A DNA stretch of 64,000 nucleotides, taken from Immersiella caudata (lineage: Eukaryota > Ascomycota > Sordariomycetes > Sordariales > Lasiosphaeriaceae). The translations under genes were made by a program, and so were the position numbers. Location: the NCBI GenBank assembly GCA_030512335.1, contig JAULSU010000001.1:1798001-1862000 (forward strand). Direction: 5' to 3'. This document shows, piece after piece, positions 10,022 to 22,700 of this stretch. The notes under the pieces are model-generated. The model was not told where the DNA came from and did no database searches. It saw nothing but the letters and a program-made list of their open reading frames with translations. Numbering within the stretch: the stretch's first letter is position 1; each line of letters opens with the position of its first letter.

Positions 10022-12047
10022 AACCTGCGGCCAAATATGGCCATGACGACTCGCAGACGAGGACGAAAGTAGCGAGGGTTTCGATTTCGACAGCAGGTCT
10101 GCAGTCCTTTCATACGGCTGCAGCGTGCTGCTCGCTTTGGTATTACGGAGTAGACAATCGTTGTCTATCGTGCTGCGGCTTCGGCTCGGGAGAGATGCAT
10201 CAACTCCTGGCTTCACTACGGATGAGCTGTCGTTTTCTCGATGCCAGACAGACCTCCCGCCATGACGTCGGGCGAGCAGTCGCTACACTTCCGACTGCCA
10301 GTCCAAAGAAGATAAGGGTTACGCACAAAAGCCGAGCTCGGCAAGGCCGGCAGCCTGCTCGTGCGACCACACACGGGTAGGTCTTCCGGGAGTTTAGCCG
10401 CAGGGCAGACAGGACTCAGGGCATGGGGGACTCGGCCCGTTTTTGGCTTGTAGTTGAGGGGAAAACAACATGAAGGGTTCGGATGCGTGTATGGGCATGT
10501 GACGAGATTGGAATCTTTGGGACCTGGTTTATGTAGGGTATGGGGATGGCGGGTTGACGCGATCACGATGATATGACACGAACTGGCTACATGGATGACA
10601 TTGGCTTTGGGACGGCGTTTCCTGGGGTTTGGTAGTCTTTTATGGAGGGAGGGAGGGAGTGAGGGACAGTGATAGTTGGGAAAAGGGGCATAGGAAGAAT
10701 ATGAGACGATGTTTGGTTGTGCTCCATGGTGTAGAGGATTGTTTGGGTATGGGTTGGCGCTTCTCCCTGTGTTTCTACTACCATCCATCGGCGTTCGGTT
10801 GAACCGCGCCATCGTGATGTCGTCACAACCCGAGGATCGCAATCTGTCGCCTGTCAAAGTTGCGTCCTCAACGCCCCTCCCGTCTTTGCACGTCAGGCTG
10901 CAGACGCCCTGCATTTGATGTTCAGCTGATGTCATCTGCTTGGAAGTCGCACGGATGAGATCGCCATCGTGCCGAGACTTGAAGAATCTCTCGTGGAGGA
11001 ATTCACTCACTTCGAAAAAAAGGGAAGCCGTTGCCAATAGAGCAAATCAACAGATCGGATCTATCAGAAATCCCGCACGGTCGCTGAAAATTAGCCGCGA
11101 TCGATCATTATCCCTTTCACCATATCAATGCCCCTTTCTTACTCGATACCGAGTTTCTCATGCCGTCCAAAGACCTAGGTACTTTCATGTGCCTCCCGGT
11201 CACCCCCACTGATACAATTCCCCTTGAATCGCGAAGAGATGGCGCGGTGTGCCAAACTGAACCGACCCAAATCGCAACAACAATATCGCCAGAGCAGCTT
11301 GCAGCGAAGGTAAGGTAGGCAAGTCAGGTACTGCCAAAAGTTACGAACCCCGATCTATATTGCCCTCGCTTCCGCCTGCACTCAATCCTGTTTTCCTCTC
11401 CCCGTTCCTGGAGAATGCAACACTTCCACACCCTTCCATATCAGTTACGGGTCGGGTACAATACCGCGCGATACCGCGCATGCCACGGCCTGGAGAAGGG
11501 TTTAATATATCCAATTGGCACCATCCCGCGGTGAGATATCCATCCCCCCCACACACCTTTACCTGCGCGCCTATCTATCTATCTCTGTCAAGTTCTATCT
11601 GTGGTGCGATGCGATGCGATCTAATGCAGTGAAAATCCGGTCCGACTTCATCTGACCTCACCTTTGTTCTCCTTCCCTCATGTGCAACAGCCTTCACAAC
11701 AAGGCAGAAAGCAGAAACAAGCATTGTCGACAAACCCAAAAAAAACGCCAATAATTAATTATTAGTATACAAGACATTCCTCTTCTGCTTCTTCTTTTTC
11801 TATCCTGTCCTCTTCCCAATGCAGCCACCAATGCCCATGCTATGCATGCGTCCTGTATAGATTGATACATTCCTCTCTTGCGTCCAGACATCCTCCAACG
11901 ACGCCATATGAACCCGCAATCTCTTTATGAGAGATACAAAGAGGTCGCAAGGTGTTTTCTCTAATATCTAATGCATATACTCACACTTCGACGACACAAC
12001 CCCCTCTATTTACACCAACCATCCGCGGCACTGAAATCCAGCACGAC
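10022..12047. other. Intergenic interval, probably 3' flank of BUB2 and promoter of the next gene
   Basis: No protein family is recognised on either strand. Visible elements are a TATA-like TTTAATATA followed by CCAAT at about 11500-11515, a perfect palindrome AATAATTAATTATT at 11750-11763, and a short (CTAT)n run at 11571-11584. The interval becomes AT-rich toward 12000, as expected for a promoter. Confidence 0.4.
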
Positions 12048-12792
12048 ATGAGGACCTTTGTCGCGGTACTCCTGGCAGTTGGCGCGTTGACAAGCCCGGC
12101 GATGGGAGCGGAGCAGAAACATCTGGGCGGGATACCTCCACATGTTCTCCGGAGGCAGTTCATATCGTGTCAGGAAACGTATGACGAGAGTTGGATTCCA
12201 TGCGGTGATGAGGTACGCGCGCTGTATTGCCCGGATTGCAGTCGTGGAGCTGACAGGCGTAATTCGAACCAGAGGAGTCCCTTTTGCTACAGTCCCGCGC
12301 TTGGCCAGGTCCGTAATTGAAACGCCTAGATCCGGTTGTTGAAGTCGCCCCGCTAAAATCTCCCAGTCCTGTTGCAAAACCGACAATGGCTATTGTGATG
12401 TGGGTACACATTGTGCTCCCTTAGCTGGGCACTGCTGTCTAGATGTAGGACGTGCCGATGTATACTAGCCGGATACTTGCTAACCATGACAGCACGAGGA
12501 CTTGGCATCTTGCGCCATGAATGCCGGGTTCGAACTTCCATCGGGAGCTCTTGTGACTCCGGCCGGTGGATTCCGAGAACCCGCCAATGCACAGGCTCCT
12601 TTCCGTACTGGCGAATCCAACAACTCCAGGACGCTGGTCACCAACTCTTCTTCCACAAACAGGACAACCCCAGGCACCTCAGACTCCAAAAGCCCATATA
12701 TCCAGGTTTCCGTAGCAAGACAGCATCGTGGGACCTTGGCTTGGATGGCCGCTGGGATGGGCGCGGTCGGGCTGTTCATGTTTTCGTGTTGA
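12048..12792 (+). CDS. Small secreted cysteine-rich protein with GPI-anchor signal, hypothetical
   Basis: Best model: exons 12048..12212, 12367..12444 and 12493..12792, giving 180 residues. Residues 1-20 (MRTFVAVLLAVGALTSPAMG) form a signal peptide. A cysteine-rich middle (CQETYDESWIPCG, then SCCKTDNGYCDVGTHC and GHCCLD) resembles the many fungal extracellular proteins with spaced Cys pairs. A Ser/Thr/Asn-rich linker with several N-glycosylation sequons follows, and the end is hydrophobic (GTLAWMAAGMGAVGLFMF), typical of a GPI attachment signal. The first intron is 154 bp, long for this window, and may hide a small exon; related proteins often carry a few more residues between the first two Cys clusters. 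The second intron (48 bp) fits well. No specific function can be assigned. It converges with the Izh3-like gene 183 bp away. Confidence 0.55.
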
Positions 12793-12975
12793 TGTTGAAC
12801 ATATGCTACATTAGAGTGCCCAAGGCTGGAGTGTGCCGTGTCGGTTTTCTAGCACGACGGCCATGGAGTGGGCGATAATAGGGGCGACGTCCCCCAAACG
12901 GCGAGTGCGGGCGTCGTCATAGTAATGCTAGATCAGGGATCCGTTGATATGATCTTCGCGGCCAGTCTGTGATAT

Positions 12976-14460
12976 TTAGTACACCGGGCATCCGTCCTGT
13001 GCGCGCGAGAAAGCATGCGAGAAGAATTCTTGCATGGCCGAATAGTGGAAAAGGATGCCTCCCAAAACAGCGATGTGCCACAGGTTGTGACTGCCACCAA
13101 CGTAATCGAACACACCAGGGCACCATCTCTCGGGTACCTTGCTGGCGTAGACCAAAGCGCCGGCCAGGTAGACCAGAATGGACTCCAAAATTGGGGAGTA
13201 GGCAGCCCAGACATCATCAGATCCCCGGGTATACAAGATCTGCAACATCGGAAAGAACCCTGTGGCCCCAAGACCAACGTAGAAAGCAACTCTTGCCCAA
13301 GCCATATGCTGTCCATTGAACCTCGGGTTCCACGGCAGGATAACGCCTCCCACGCCCAAGATGGCTGTCGTGATCATGTAGATCCAGCGACTTGTCGGCT
13401 CGCAATAAAATGCTGTGTACTCGGTTGTCAAGATAGACGCGGCGATAAGAAGCGAGATGCCTGTGTAATCGACGCAAGCAAACATGGAGACGAGATTGGC
13501 GTCCGCAACCGAGTTCATGGTGTGCCAGATGGTGCTGCAGACCAGGCACTGGCAAGCAGCGAAGAAAAAAATGGCAGCAACAAAGACATCGCTGTTGGTG
13601 CTGAGCGAGAAGTTGGTGCTAGTGGGATAGAAGTAGAATGCAATAGCCAAAACAATGACAAGGCCGATAGCGTGGGACCAGATGTTGACCAACTCGTTGG
13701 AGAACCAGAATGCCGATTGTACGCAGTGGAGCTTGGTCTCTGAGAAGCGGTAGCCTTTGACGATGTGGGAGTTGATTCTCCATGGCTCCGGAAGGTCTTC
13801 GTAGTGGAGCAGGCCGTGCTCTCTCGCGCGGGCGATGGCACGCTGGACCTTGTCTTCCAGGGATTCGGCAGCGCGAATGGCCCTGTCAATTCCCTCATCC
13901 ATAACTCGAAGACCTTCGTCCATCAAGGTACCCGCGGCGTTGACAAGGCCCTGCTCCCGCAGCTTTGCGGCTTGGTCTTCGATGTCCTGCAGCATGGCGT
14001 CAAGCAGCTCGATTCCCACCTTGGCTTTCTCGTTCAGTGACTCGGCCGCGGCCATAGCTTCTTGGTAGCCTGCCTCCAGCGTTTCCACCATGATGTGCAG
14101 TCTTCTGCGGCCCGCACCCATGACCTCCTCTGAGGCCTGCGAGCATCGCGTCCGGACGGCCTCCAGAGTCGAAAGGGCCGCCGAGATGCTTGAGTCCAGC
14201 TTCAGCTCTCCGTAGCTCTCCCAAGCCTCCAGGCGGCGCTCCAGCTCCGAGAGAACCTGGTCCATCTTCAACAACAGACCCTCCTCGCCCTCGATGAACT
14301 GGTTGACTAAAGATTTCCTCCTCGGCATGAAGGTCGAGTGCCTTCTCCGCCGGACGGCAGGGCGGTCCTGGGTCTGGACGCCCGATGTCGCAGCATCGAC
14401 GTGCTCATCCTCGCAGGCTGCGAGAGAAAAGCCGGAGTTGCAAGCCATGTTGACCGACAC
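12976..14460 (-). CDS. IZH3: Izh3-like PAQR (adiponectin-receptor/hemolysin III) membrane protein
   Basis: Single exon, 494 residues. The N-terminal ~230 residues are cytosolic and helical, rich in Glu/Leu/Ala with coiled-coil character (for example EGLLLKMDQVLSELERRLEAW), as in the long-tailed Izh3 branch. The C-terminal ~260 residues carry seven hydrophobic segments. PAQR metal-site motifs are intact: E256-x2-N259-x3-H263 (ELVNIWSH), S309-x3-H313 (STIWH) and H458-x3-H462 (HNLWH). Yeast Izh proteins affect zinc and sterol homeostasis, and relatives are proposed zinc-dependent hydrolases such as ceramidases. Role here is inferred from family only. ATG 14460 is used; a second in-frame ATG at residue 5 is possible. 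It diverges from THOC5 across a 657-base shared upstream region. Confidence 0.88.
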   Translation of the reverse strand: MSVNMACNSGFSLAACEDEHVDAATSGVQTQDRPAVRRRRHSTFMPRRKSLVNQFIEGEEGLLLKMDQVLSELERRLEAWESYGELKLDSSISAALSTLEAVRTRCSQASEEVMGAGRRRLHIMVETLEAGYQEAMAAAESLNEKAKVGIELLDAMLQDIEDQAAKLREQGLVNAAGTLMDEGLRVMDEGIDRAIRAAESLEDKVQRAIARAREHGLLHYEDLPEPWRINSHIVKGYRFSETKLHCVQSAFWFSNELVNIWSHAIGLVIVLAIAFYFYPTSTNFSLSTNSDVFVAAIFFFAACQCLVCSTIWHTMNSVADANLVSMFACVDYTGISLLIAASILTTEYTAFYCEPTSRWIYMITTAILGVGGVILPWNPRFNGQHMAWARVAFYVGLGATGFFPMLQILYTRGSDDVWAAYSPILESILVYLAGALVYASKVPERWCPGVFDYVGGSHNLWHIAVLGGILFHYSAMQEFFSHAFSRAQDGCPVY

Positions 14461-15117
14461 AAAGCGTGGGGTTCGGTGTCACCGTGATGGCGGGGAAGCA
14501 AAGCGGAGGGACCCAAATATCAAGGAAACAGCGGCAGGGAGGTCTGTTTGCTCAGGCGGCTGGTTGGGCGTACTCAATTCCAAATAAGGCAGCGGGTGGC
14601 GGTCGGACCGGTGCGGCTTCGGAAGTAACCGTGGATAAGTAGAGCTGTAAACTGGAGAGTGTTGGTTGCACTTTGTGAGGGCGACAGCTCGTGAATCTAG
14701 GAATCCGTCGAAATCCGGTGGTGACCTTGAAAGTTTACTGCACTGGTCGGGAAGACGAAAGGAGTGTATTTGGAGGCGAACTTGTCCCGCCTTTGTTTGA
14801 GAAAAGAAATGATGTCGAGCCCAACGGGTTTATCCCCTAACTTGGCGTCTCCACATAGGGGAGCCGCTAGGACAAGATGACGGCCCCCTGACCAATAGAC
14901 GCCATGGCGCCAATGCCAGGTCACATGCGTTCCGAGCACCTAAATTGATTCCCAATCCAGCGAGCTACTGATTGACGACATCACAAAGCCGCGCTGAGCG
15001 TTGCAGCCAAAAATTCCGGTGGAGACATCCGACTTGCCGCATTTCCACCTGGGCGCTCGCATCTATCGGAATATCGCGAAAAGAACACGGCTTTCCTCCA
15101 ACCATATCGTCATTGCA
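14461..15117. promoter_or_regulatory. Divergent upstream region between the Izh3-like gene and THOC5
   Basis: The two start codons face away from each other across 657 bases, so the promoters must share this stretch. A CCAAT box lies near 14893. No longer ordered motif is apparent. No open frame in it looks real. Confidence 0.5.
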
Positions 15118-15918
15118 ATGGCCGTCGACACCCATATCACCGACCCCGCGCTCGTCGCAGCACTCGAAACCTCACGCGCCTCTTGCGAGCAGGCCCTCGC
15201 GCTCGTCGACATCGTCGCCCAAGCCTCAGCCGCTGCTGGCAACGAGCCCCTCCCTGTCAGCGCCCTCACCGACATCTCCAAGCAGCAAAAGCTTCTCACT
15301 ACCAACATCGCGCACCTCCGCGGTCTGCACCGCTCCGCACACTTCCGCGCGCGCGAAACCAAAGGCCAAACCGCCGAAGCCCGCCACGAAGTGGACGTGC
15401 TTCATCTCCAGCTGCAGAACCTCTATTATGAGCAGCGACACCTCGAGGGCGAGATCTCCGCCTGCGAATCCTTCGAGTGCGTCCGACCCCTCCCCCCCCA
15501 CTTCTTCCAAGCTTTCTTGCATTCCCGCGCGCGCCCATTCAGGACTCCGGGTGGACTAACGTCACTCTCCTAGTCACACATACCAATCCCTTCCTCTGAT
15601 CCCCGTGGACGAATTCCTCGCTGCTCACCCTGAGCATGCGGACGCAGACGAGGACGCCCTTATGGAGGCGCGCATCAACCACGAGAGGGAAGAGCGAGAG
15701 AAGCTGGAGCAGCAACGGCTTGAGCTGCAGAAGCGCAAGCAAAAGCTGATAGCTGATAATAAGAAGCGCCGAGAGGACTTGGCAAATCTCGACAAGGACC
15801 TTGAGAAATTTATCGATGTGAGCATTTTCTTACTTACCTCGGTCGCCGTGGCAGGTCAGCTAACCGTGCACGATAGGCGGCAAAACCCATCCAGAAGCTT
15901 TTCGAGAAGGTGGTGTGA
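15118..15918 (+). CDS. THOC5: THO complex subunit 5 (THOC5/Fmip family)
   Basis: Exons 15118..15476, 15574..15817 and 15877..15918 (introns 97 and 59 bp) encode 214 residues. THO couples transcription to mRNP packaging and export. The protein is nearly all helical: an N-terminal helix with LHLQLQNLYYEQRHLEGEI, the family signature HTYQSLPLIPVDEF, then a long coiled coil (ALMEARINHEREEREKLEQQ onward) ending LDKDLEKFID. The last 14-codon exon supplies AAKPIQKLFEKVV. Fungal THOC5 relatives keep only this core of the much longer animal protein. ATG 15118 precedes the conserved region in good context. It converges with UBR1, which ends 790 bases downstream. Confidence 0.87.
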
Positions 15919-16707
15919 AACGATCTAGAGGCTTCGGCGGTTGAAGTACCGCAACAAGTAACCCTTCCCTAAGCCAGTTGACCAACAGACAGTCTGGTAT
16001 GTTTTGAGTTGCCACAACACGAGCTAGAGAGACATGTGCCGGAGCCAGCTAACAGCCTTAGGCATCTCACTACGCCTTACTAGGCATGTTAGTTGAGAGC
16101 GGGCTTCGGTCTAGTGGGGAACTCAGATGGACGCAGCAGAAGTCCGCTGATGTATCCCAAAAACTTACAGGCAAGCTATTGGTCAGCCCTGTGTGCGAGC
16201 AAGATTTTGTTTTATGCCAGCGTACGCGATTTATGATACCCCCTTAGATGGAAAAAACATTATACACCAGTTTTACCGTGGCGAGACGCGAGGCATCGAC
16301 ACTAAACGTCCGATCTCAGACTGCAGGACTTGACGGTTGATTCAGTCAGACCAGAGTTATCATTCTATCGCCCTGTGATGCTCACAATGCATAACATTCT
16401 GATGGCAACTTTGAACAAAAATGATGCATTTTCCTGTCGCTGGAGCCATCCTATACATTCAATTGACGGTGAGAGTTTGGGAACCTTAAAAATCAGACAA
16501 CGTTTTAAACGCTCAAGCATGCTCTCAGCCATCACCACGCCAACCACCCGTAAATATGCAGCCGTCACGCCCATACTCACTTACACAACCCTACTATCAT
16601 ACCTGCACCTTTCCTAGATAACAGCCTCTGCGCTGATTTAGGCGAGTGTGATATCCTTTGTCCCTGCTTTCTCTCTCGCTATACGTCGCCATCTCCCGAC
16701 GGAGATA
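15919..16707. other. Convergent intergenic region
   Basis: AT-richer spacer between the 3' ends of THOC5 and UBR1. It should hold both polyadenylation regions. No gene or ordered repeat seen. Confidence 0.5.
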
Positions 16708-19700
16708 CTATATGGTCTCCCATCCCCCATTGTTGATATCTGCTTCCAGCCTCCGACTAATCGAGCTGGGCACCCCGTGGCTGAGCCACAAGTTCCTCAA
16801 CATCGAGTCATACCGTTTCTGATGCAGGAATAGCTGCCTCCCGTGACGCAAACCCATGTCCGACTCTCCATACTTATCAATGTACGGTGCGTTACTAAAC
16901 GACCCCGACGTACGATGCAAGTAGAAGACGCAGCACTTTCGAATGTTGATGAAGAGGCCGATGTTTTTCTGGCATCTGTTGTCTGTCAGTAAGTGGTCGT
17001 ATGTATAACTGTGAAAGGAGGAGAACTTACTTGCGCATATGCTGCTGTGCCCCACCAAGCTGCATTGACTTGTTTGGTCCCTGCTTGATCTCCTTTGTGC
17101 AGCAGACAGCCTGGCTGCAGAAAAGGTCACCACAAAAGAGACAAATGACCGGGTCTGTTATATCCTTGCCCTTGGTAGGGCACTTCCTCCTCGTGCATTC
17201 ATCGATCAGGGTATCGTAGTTCTTTGGCAGACCCACGAGCTCAAAGATTCCAGGATGGCTGACGACCGCCGATAGAGGAGGGCTGTTCTCATCTGGGACG
17301 TTGTCTTCGGCACACATCGCCTGGTGATTCACCCAGCCAGCCACGAGTCGCTGCGTATCATGCGGCCAGCCACACTGTTGACCAAAGGGGGTCAGCGCGG
17401 TGAGCATCTCATCGAAGGATGGCAAGCGAAGCGCCTCGGTAAGACGCTCGAGCTCCTTCTGCTCAGGGTTTGGCGAGATGTGGCTGTTGAAATCGATGCC
17501 GAACTTGACATGGAGGAGAATGACACATTTCCGGAGGAATGTCAACGCGTACTTGCGCACAAACTGATACCAACCCTCCAAACTGTCAAGCCCAGGTTGT
17601 GTGAAGCCGGTGTTGTCTCCCATTGAGCCATCCATAGTCTTGCCGTGCTCCGCCGTGTATGCCAGGTCTATCTGAACCAGGCCCTCGCAAAACATGGCAA
17701 AGTTGGCAAGTGCTGGTTCAAGATCTGCCTTGCGGTGGACAATGTTCTCCAGCCATAGCGATGCAGGCATATTGCGGCCAAGATGGTAGGTAACTTTGGT
17801 GAGCTCAGCCAAATAGCAAAGGCGGACGAGGTGAGCGATGTCGAAGCCTTGGGCTGTCGTGACACCGAAGACACACTCGCAAAGAAAGACGAAGGTGTCC
17901 TGAGTCAACAGAGGAGGATAACTGTGTACTGGAGAGTTCGTGTTATCGGTTTCCTCTCCAATATACTGAGCCATGAAAAGTTGGCAGTGTTGACGTTCAC
18001 TGTCCTTACGATACTCTGACTCAATCTTGTTTTCTCCAGCATCCCTGAGGCCACCCACAGAGATGAAGGAAGTCACCGTCTCGCTGAGAATGCGCAGTTG
18101 CGTGAGTACTTGGTCGGGTATCTTCTCCAAAAAGGTCATGCCGTAATCGGCTTCAACACCGCGCTGTTGGATTTCCACAGCGGAGATGGAGTAGCCCACG
18201 GAGGCGGCGAGGGCATCGCTTCCATACAGCTCATTGGTATCGGGTGCAGCATGGAAGCCGAGAAGGTGCTTCGAGTTAATACCATTCTTTCGAAGGGTGT
18301 CCCTGAGTCGCCGGTAGACGCTGACCAGCTCACGCAGCATGCTATTGGTATCAGGGGGTGTCGAACCGCGGCTGGTGCCCTCTGGTCCCGAGACCAGCGA
18401 GAAGGTCTCACTATAGGGAGTTCCCGTGGATATCGACCGAGCGCCAACGTCCACCCAAGCATCGTCCAATAGCTGGGATGACCTCTCTGCGAGGTTGTTG
18501 ACCATCATGGTCGCTGTATATGATGCAAACGCATTTTGGATCTGGTCCGGAGGCCGCGCTGCTCCCAGGGTGTAGTAGGCCGAGTGCATCTGCGTGTTGA
18601 CGAAGTCTGAGAACGGAGTAGATGGCACCAACGGTCCAGGGTAGGACTCTTCCTGCCCCTTCCAGATGATGGGAAGGAAAGCGTTGCCAAGCGCCTTGCA
18701 AAGCGGGCAAACGAATTCCAATCTGCTGGTGTTTTCGGGCGCATGTCTGGCGATCTGTTGGGTGTGTCGACGGACAGTTGCATCATAGTAGGCTTCAAAG
18801 CAGCTATAGTGCATGATGTGGCCGCACCCAATCGCTACTGGGCCCGGCCGGCAGACGTTCGACGGGAATCCCTTTCCAATCGTCTGCCGGACTGCCTCAA
18901 AGACCTCCCGGTTCCTGTTCACTTTTTGCACCAACTGCCTGTTCTCGTGCGCCACCCCGAAAGGCCTTATCTCCTCGGCCGAGCGGTCGAGGTCCTCTGG
19001 GGTGTTGAAGGCCTCACGGACAAAGTCGGGGTCCTGGAAGTCTGTCTGCCGCAAAATCTGGCTCTCCGTGAAGAAAGCAAATGTTCCATACAGGCGGCGG
19101 TCATCCGTATCCTCTTGGCACAGGATGCAAGTACCCGATGGGTACTTCCAGAAGTTGCGATGCTCTTCCGCCGGGGGGACCTCTTCGTCCTCAAGATCAT
19201 CCATGTCTCCCCAGTTGATGTCACCTTGGTTCTCCATAAAGCTCTTCTGCTGTGCTTGGAACTGCGCCATAACCTTGGCTTGTCGGTCCAGGGCTGCACG
19301 TTTTTTCTTCTCCCGGTCCTCGTCGGTGTGGCCACTCGCGGGCGAGGCCGTATTGATGCGGTCGACTGATAGCCCAAGCCGGTGGAAAGCGTTCTCGAAG
19401 CTTCGCGGCCTCTTTTGCCTCATTCTCTTCAATATTAAGGCAACCTTGGGATGGCAAATCTTGAATTCATCTTTCGACGAAATCATGTTCAGCAACGACA
19501 CAATAGTCTTCGCATGAGAAGCATCAGGCATGAAGTTGCTTCGCGCCTGGTGTGAGAGTGCAGTGGAGATGAAAGAGGATTGCGAGATATTCTCTTCGTC
19601 AGCGTTATCCTCGGAAATAGCGATGAGGATCAGGTGCAGCACAACTTGGAGAAAGGTCTCAACGCGGGTCGACGGCACCTGGGCTGTGTACTGATGGGCG

Positions 19701-22700
19701 AAAAGGGTATAGAGTAGCGAGTAGTAGATGATTTGCGCGAACATGCCGGTGCTGGTGAAATGAGAGAGCCCAGAAAAGACTTGAGATGTAATGGGGCGCA
19801 GCTTTGGCTCATAAACGATGTCCTCGATGGGCTTTCCGGTCTTCTTCGCCATCCACTTCCGCCACGCCGTCTCTGCCTCTTCGCGTTGGTTCTTGTTGTA
19901 ATGCGCAATGTAAGGATCGACGTCCTCCAGATACTCAGGCTTTAGCTCAAACATTCCGATGTCAGTAAGGCCCTCGGGCGACTTGAAAGTCGTCATCTCG
20001 TCCAGCAATCTGTGGAATTCCTCTTGCTCCTGGAATTTATCTGGGAGCTTGTTGCAGATATCCGAGAACGACATCGGCTTGAAGCATAGGACATGGGTGA
20101 GATCGCGGCGCATGGATGGAACATGCGACCCGACGTTGGCCTCGCTCTTCATGAGCGATGTCCGGTCGCTGAGCAGTATGATGAGCAGGTGGATCATGTC
20201 CTCGACCACATCTAAATGCTGAATATCGTCCTGCGCCCTGGCCTTTTGCTCAAATATACCCTTGACCCATTTCTCCATGCCAAAGCGATCCACGATCGAT
20301 GCAAGAACACGGCTTGGGTCGCAGACCACAAGGGCCGTTTGCAGAAGGAAGATATCGCGATGATGCGAGACGTCCCGCTGTGCGACACCGCGGTATGTGC
20401 CTGCTTGATGACGGAGACTGAGGCCATTCCTAACCCACATGCCCGCTTTCATCTGTGCCAGCCAAGCGCAGACACGAAGAGGGTAGTCAAATGCCGCCAT
20501 CAGATAGTCCTCGGGACTGAAGCTTCCCCTGGGGAAGTACTTCTTGCCCATGGAGCGTGGCCGCATCCGAAGTTCAGGCTCCGAGAAGGCGAGCAAGGCT
20601 CTAAGCTGCTCTACAGACATTCCCTTGCCGCACTCAATGAGCCATGATAACGTGTAGTGGAGAGCATGGTGGAAACTAATGTGGCTTTCCTCCACCACAA
20701 ACTTGACCACTTCGAATTCGCGACCCGCAGGCTCGAATTCGAAGTCACCGAGCGTCTTGAACCTTACGGAATCCCGGATCTCAGACTGGGTGAATCTACC
20801 GCGCTCGGCACCAATCGAGTTGATGATGACGTTCTTCGCTGCGAGGCGAATCGCCGACGATACGTAGCCAGTCTCTTCTTCCCTGACGTTGCGGAACGAC
20901 TCCGCAAATTGCCTGCAAAGCCTGTTGATCTCCCTGGTAACAAGAGATGCGCTGATCCAGCTATCAGTCTCATATTCTACGTGCTCGCCGACTGCGCGCA
21001 AATTGGGGCAAATTCCCTGGTGTAGCTTGACAAGGTCAAGGAACTGCAGCATGTACCGATCTTCTGCCCAGAGGCGCTCCTGGACGTGGGGAGACCCAAA
21101 CAGGTACTTGAGATCGAGGAAAAAGTGATACATTCTCCGATTCGTCACCGAGCCCGTGTCAAAAGCCAAGACAGCATTCGATGATACATCCCACGGATGA
21201 CCAACTTGGCGGGTGGTCAAGAAGGTGTACAGAATGGCCATGAGGCTGGTGAGAAAGTTCCCTCGCTCGACGATCTCGGCGGTGATGGATGGGGTGGTGA
21301 GCATCTGCAGGGAGATGTTGATGATAGAGTGGTCCGGCTCTCGGTCTCCAATGAGGTAAAGCTGGGCCAATGTTGTGTAGAGTCCTGCGAAACGCAACCC
21401 CAGCACCCGCTTAAACTCTGGGATGGTAACCACAGTCGAGATATAGAGAGAGCGAAGGTCATTCCGAACCTTCTTCCACATCCTCAGATCAAACAAGATC
21501 ATCCAGTCGAGACGCACACGCTCAAAGACATCCTCTGCGACCGGAATGTTTTGCTGCTCCACGTATCCCTGAGGCGTATGCAGCCAATACGGTCCAGGGT
21601 TGGGCGGGTTAGCGCTCTCCCCCTTGGACAAGCCGGGGGTTTTGGGAATTTCGAGATGAGCCTTTGCGTAAACAGTCGGGGCAATGAGAGGTTCTGCCGT
21701 GTCAGAGTCGGAAGGTGTGAGCTCGCGGTCTCGCGGGTTGCGGCGCGGGGCCGGAGGAGGTGGTGGTGGGTATCCGTCTGCTGCCTCTGCCTCGGCGGAG
21801 TCCATTTCTATTTGTTGATTTTCATAAACGTCGGCGTCGTATTGTTCTTGGCGCTCTTCCTCCTCCTCGCCCCCATCAACCATGATGACGTCGTCGTCGT
21901 CGTCCACGTCTACATCGCCGCTCTCAGGCGTGTGATCACCATTGCCGCCATCGTCGTCACTAGCTTCCTCGGCCGGCGCTTCTCTCCGGGCGGCCTCGCG
22001 AGCCTGCCGCAGCAGCCTGTGCTGCTGCTCGTAAAAGGTGTTGGTCTCACTCTCCTCCCGATCGATGAGGTCTTCGTCGTCGATTCCGTTCCGGCCAACG
22101 ATAGCGTGTGCTCCCGGGCTCCCCTTGCGCCATGGCCTCAGCATCTCCTCGCAGACGATGTTGCGTAGTATTTGGCTGTCATCGCCAACGCTGCAGCCCG
22201 AGATGTCTCGTAACCACTCTATGATAGTCCCAACCATTTGTTCCCTGAAAGTGTCTCGTGCCGACCGGATCGTGACAGTAACTCGGATCCGTTCGAGGAC
22301 TTCGGCAACCTCAAGAAGCTTCTCCACGCTCTTATCGTACATCAAAATGCTTCTTCCGATGGCGTCAGTCTCGTAGGCCTTGGCCAGGCCTGTCGCAAGC
22401 GTAGTGCTGCAGGCTCGCGCCACTTGATCTCTCACATCGATCACTGTATGCTTCTCGTCGTTCCACAAGAGAACAGCCCACTCTCCTGGTGGCTGGGTAT
22501 CGCCACCGTAGTACGTAGAGGATAATCGGGACATGCGTTCGTCTTGCTCGATGGACTCGACTGTCTTTGTCTGCCGCAGCTGCTCGGGTGAGCATGAAAT
22601 GACATCGCACATGTAGTCGAAGACTCTGCCAATAGTCATGGAGATGCTCGCCACGAGATCCTCGGGCAGGCTCGTCACCTTTCCCTTACCCTTGCCTTCC

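Noticed and set aside
10216..11037. A 273-codon minus-strand frame between BUB2 and the GPI gene
   Set aside because: Composition is erratic, with no domain, signal peptide or membrane segment; probably chance in the 3' flank.
21197..22168. A 323-codon frame antisense to UBR1
   Set aside because: It mirrors the acidic and conserved UBR1 sequence on the other strand; UBR1 is unambiguous.
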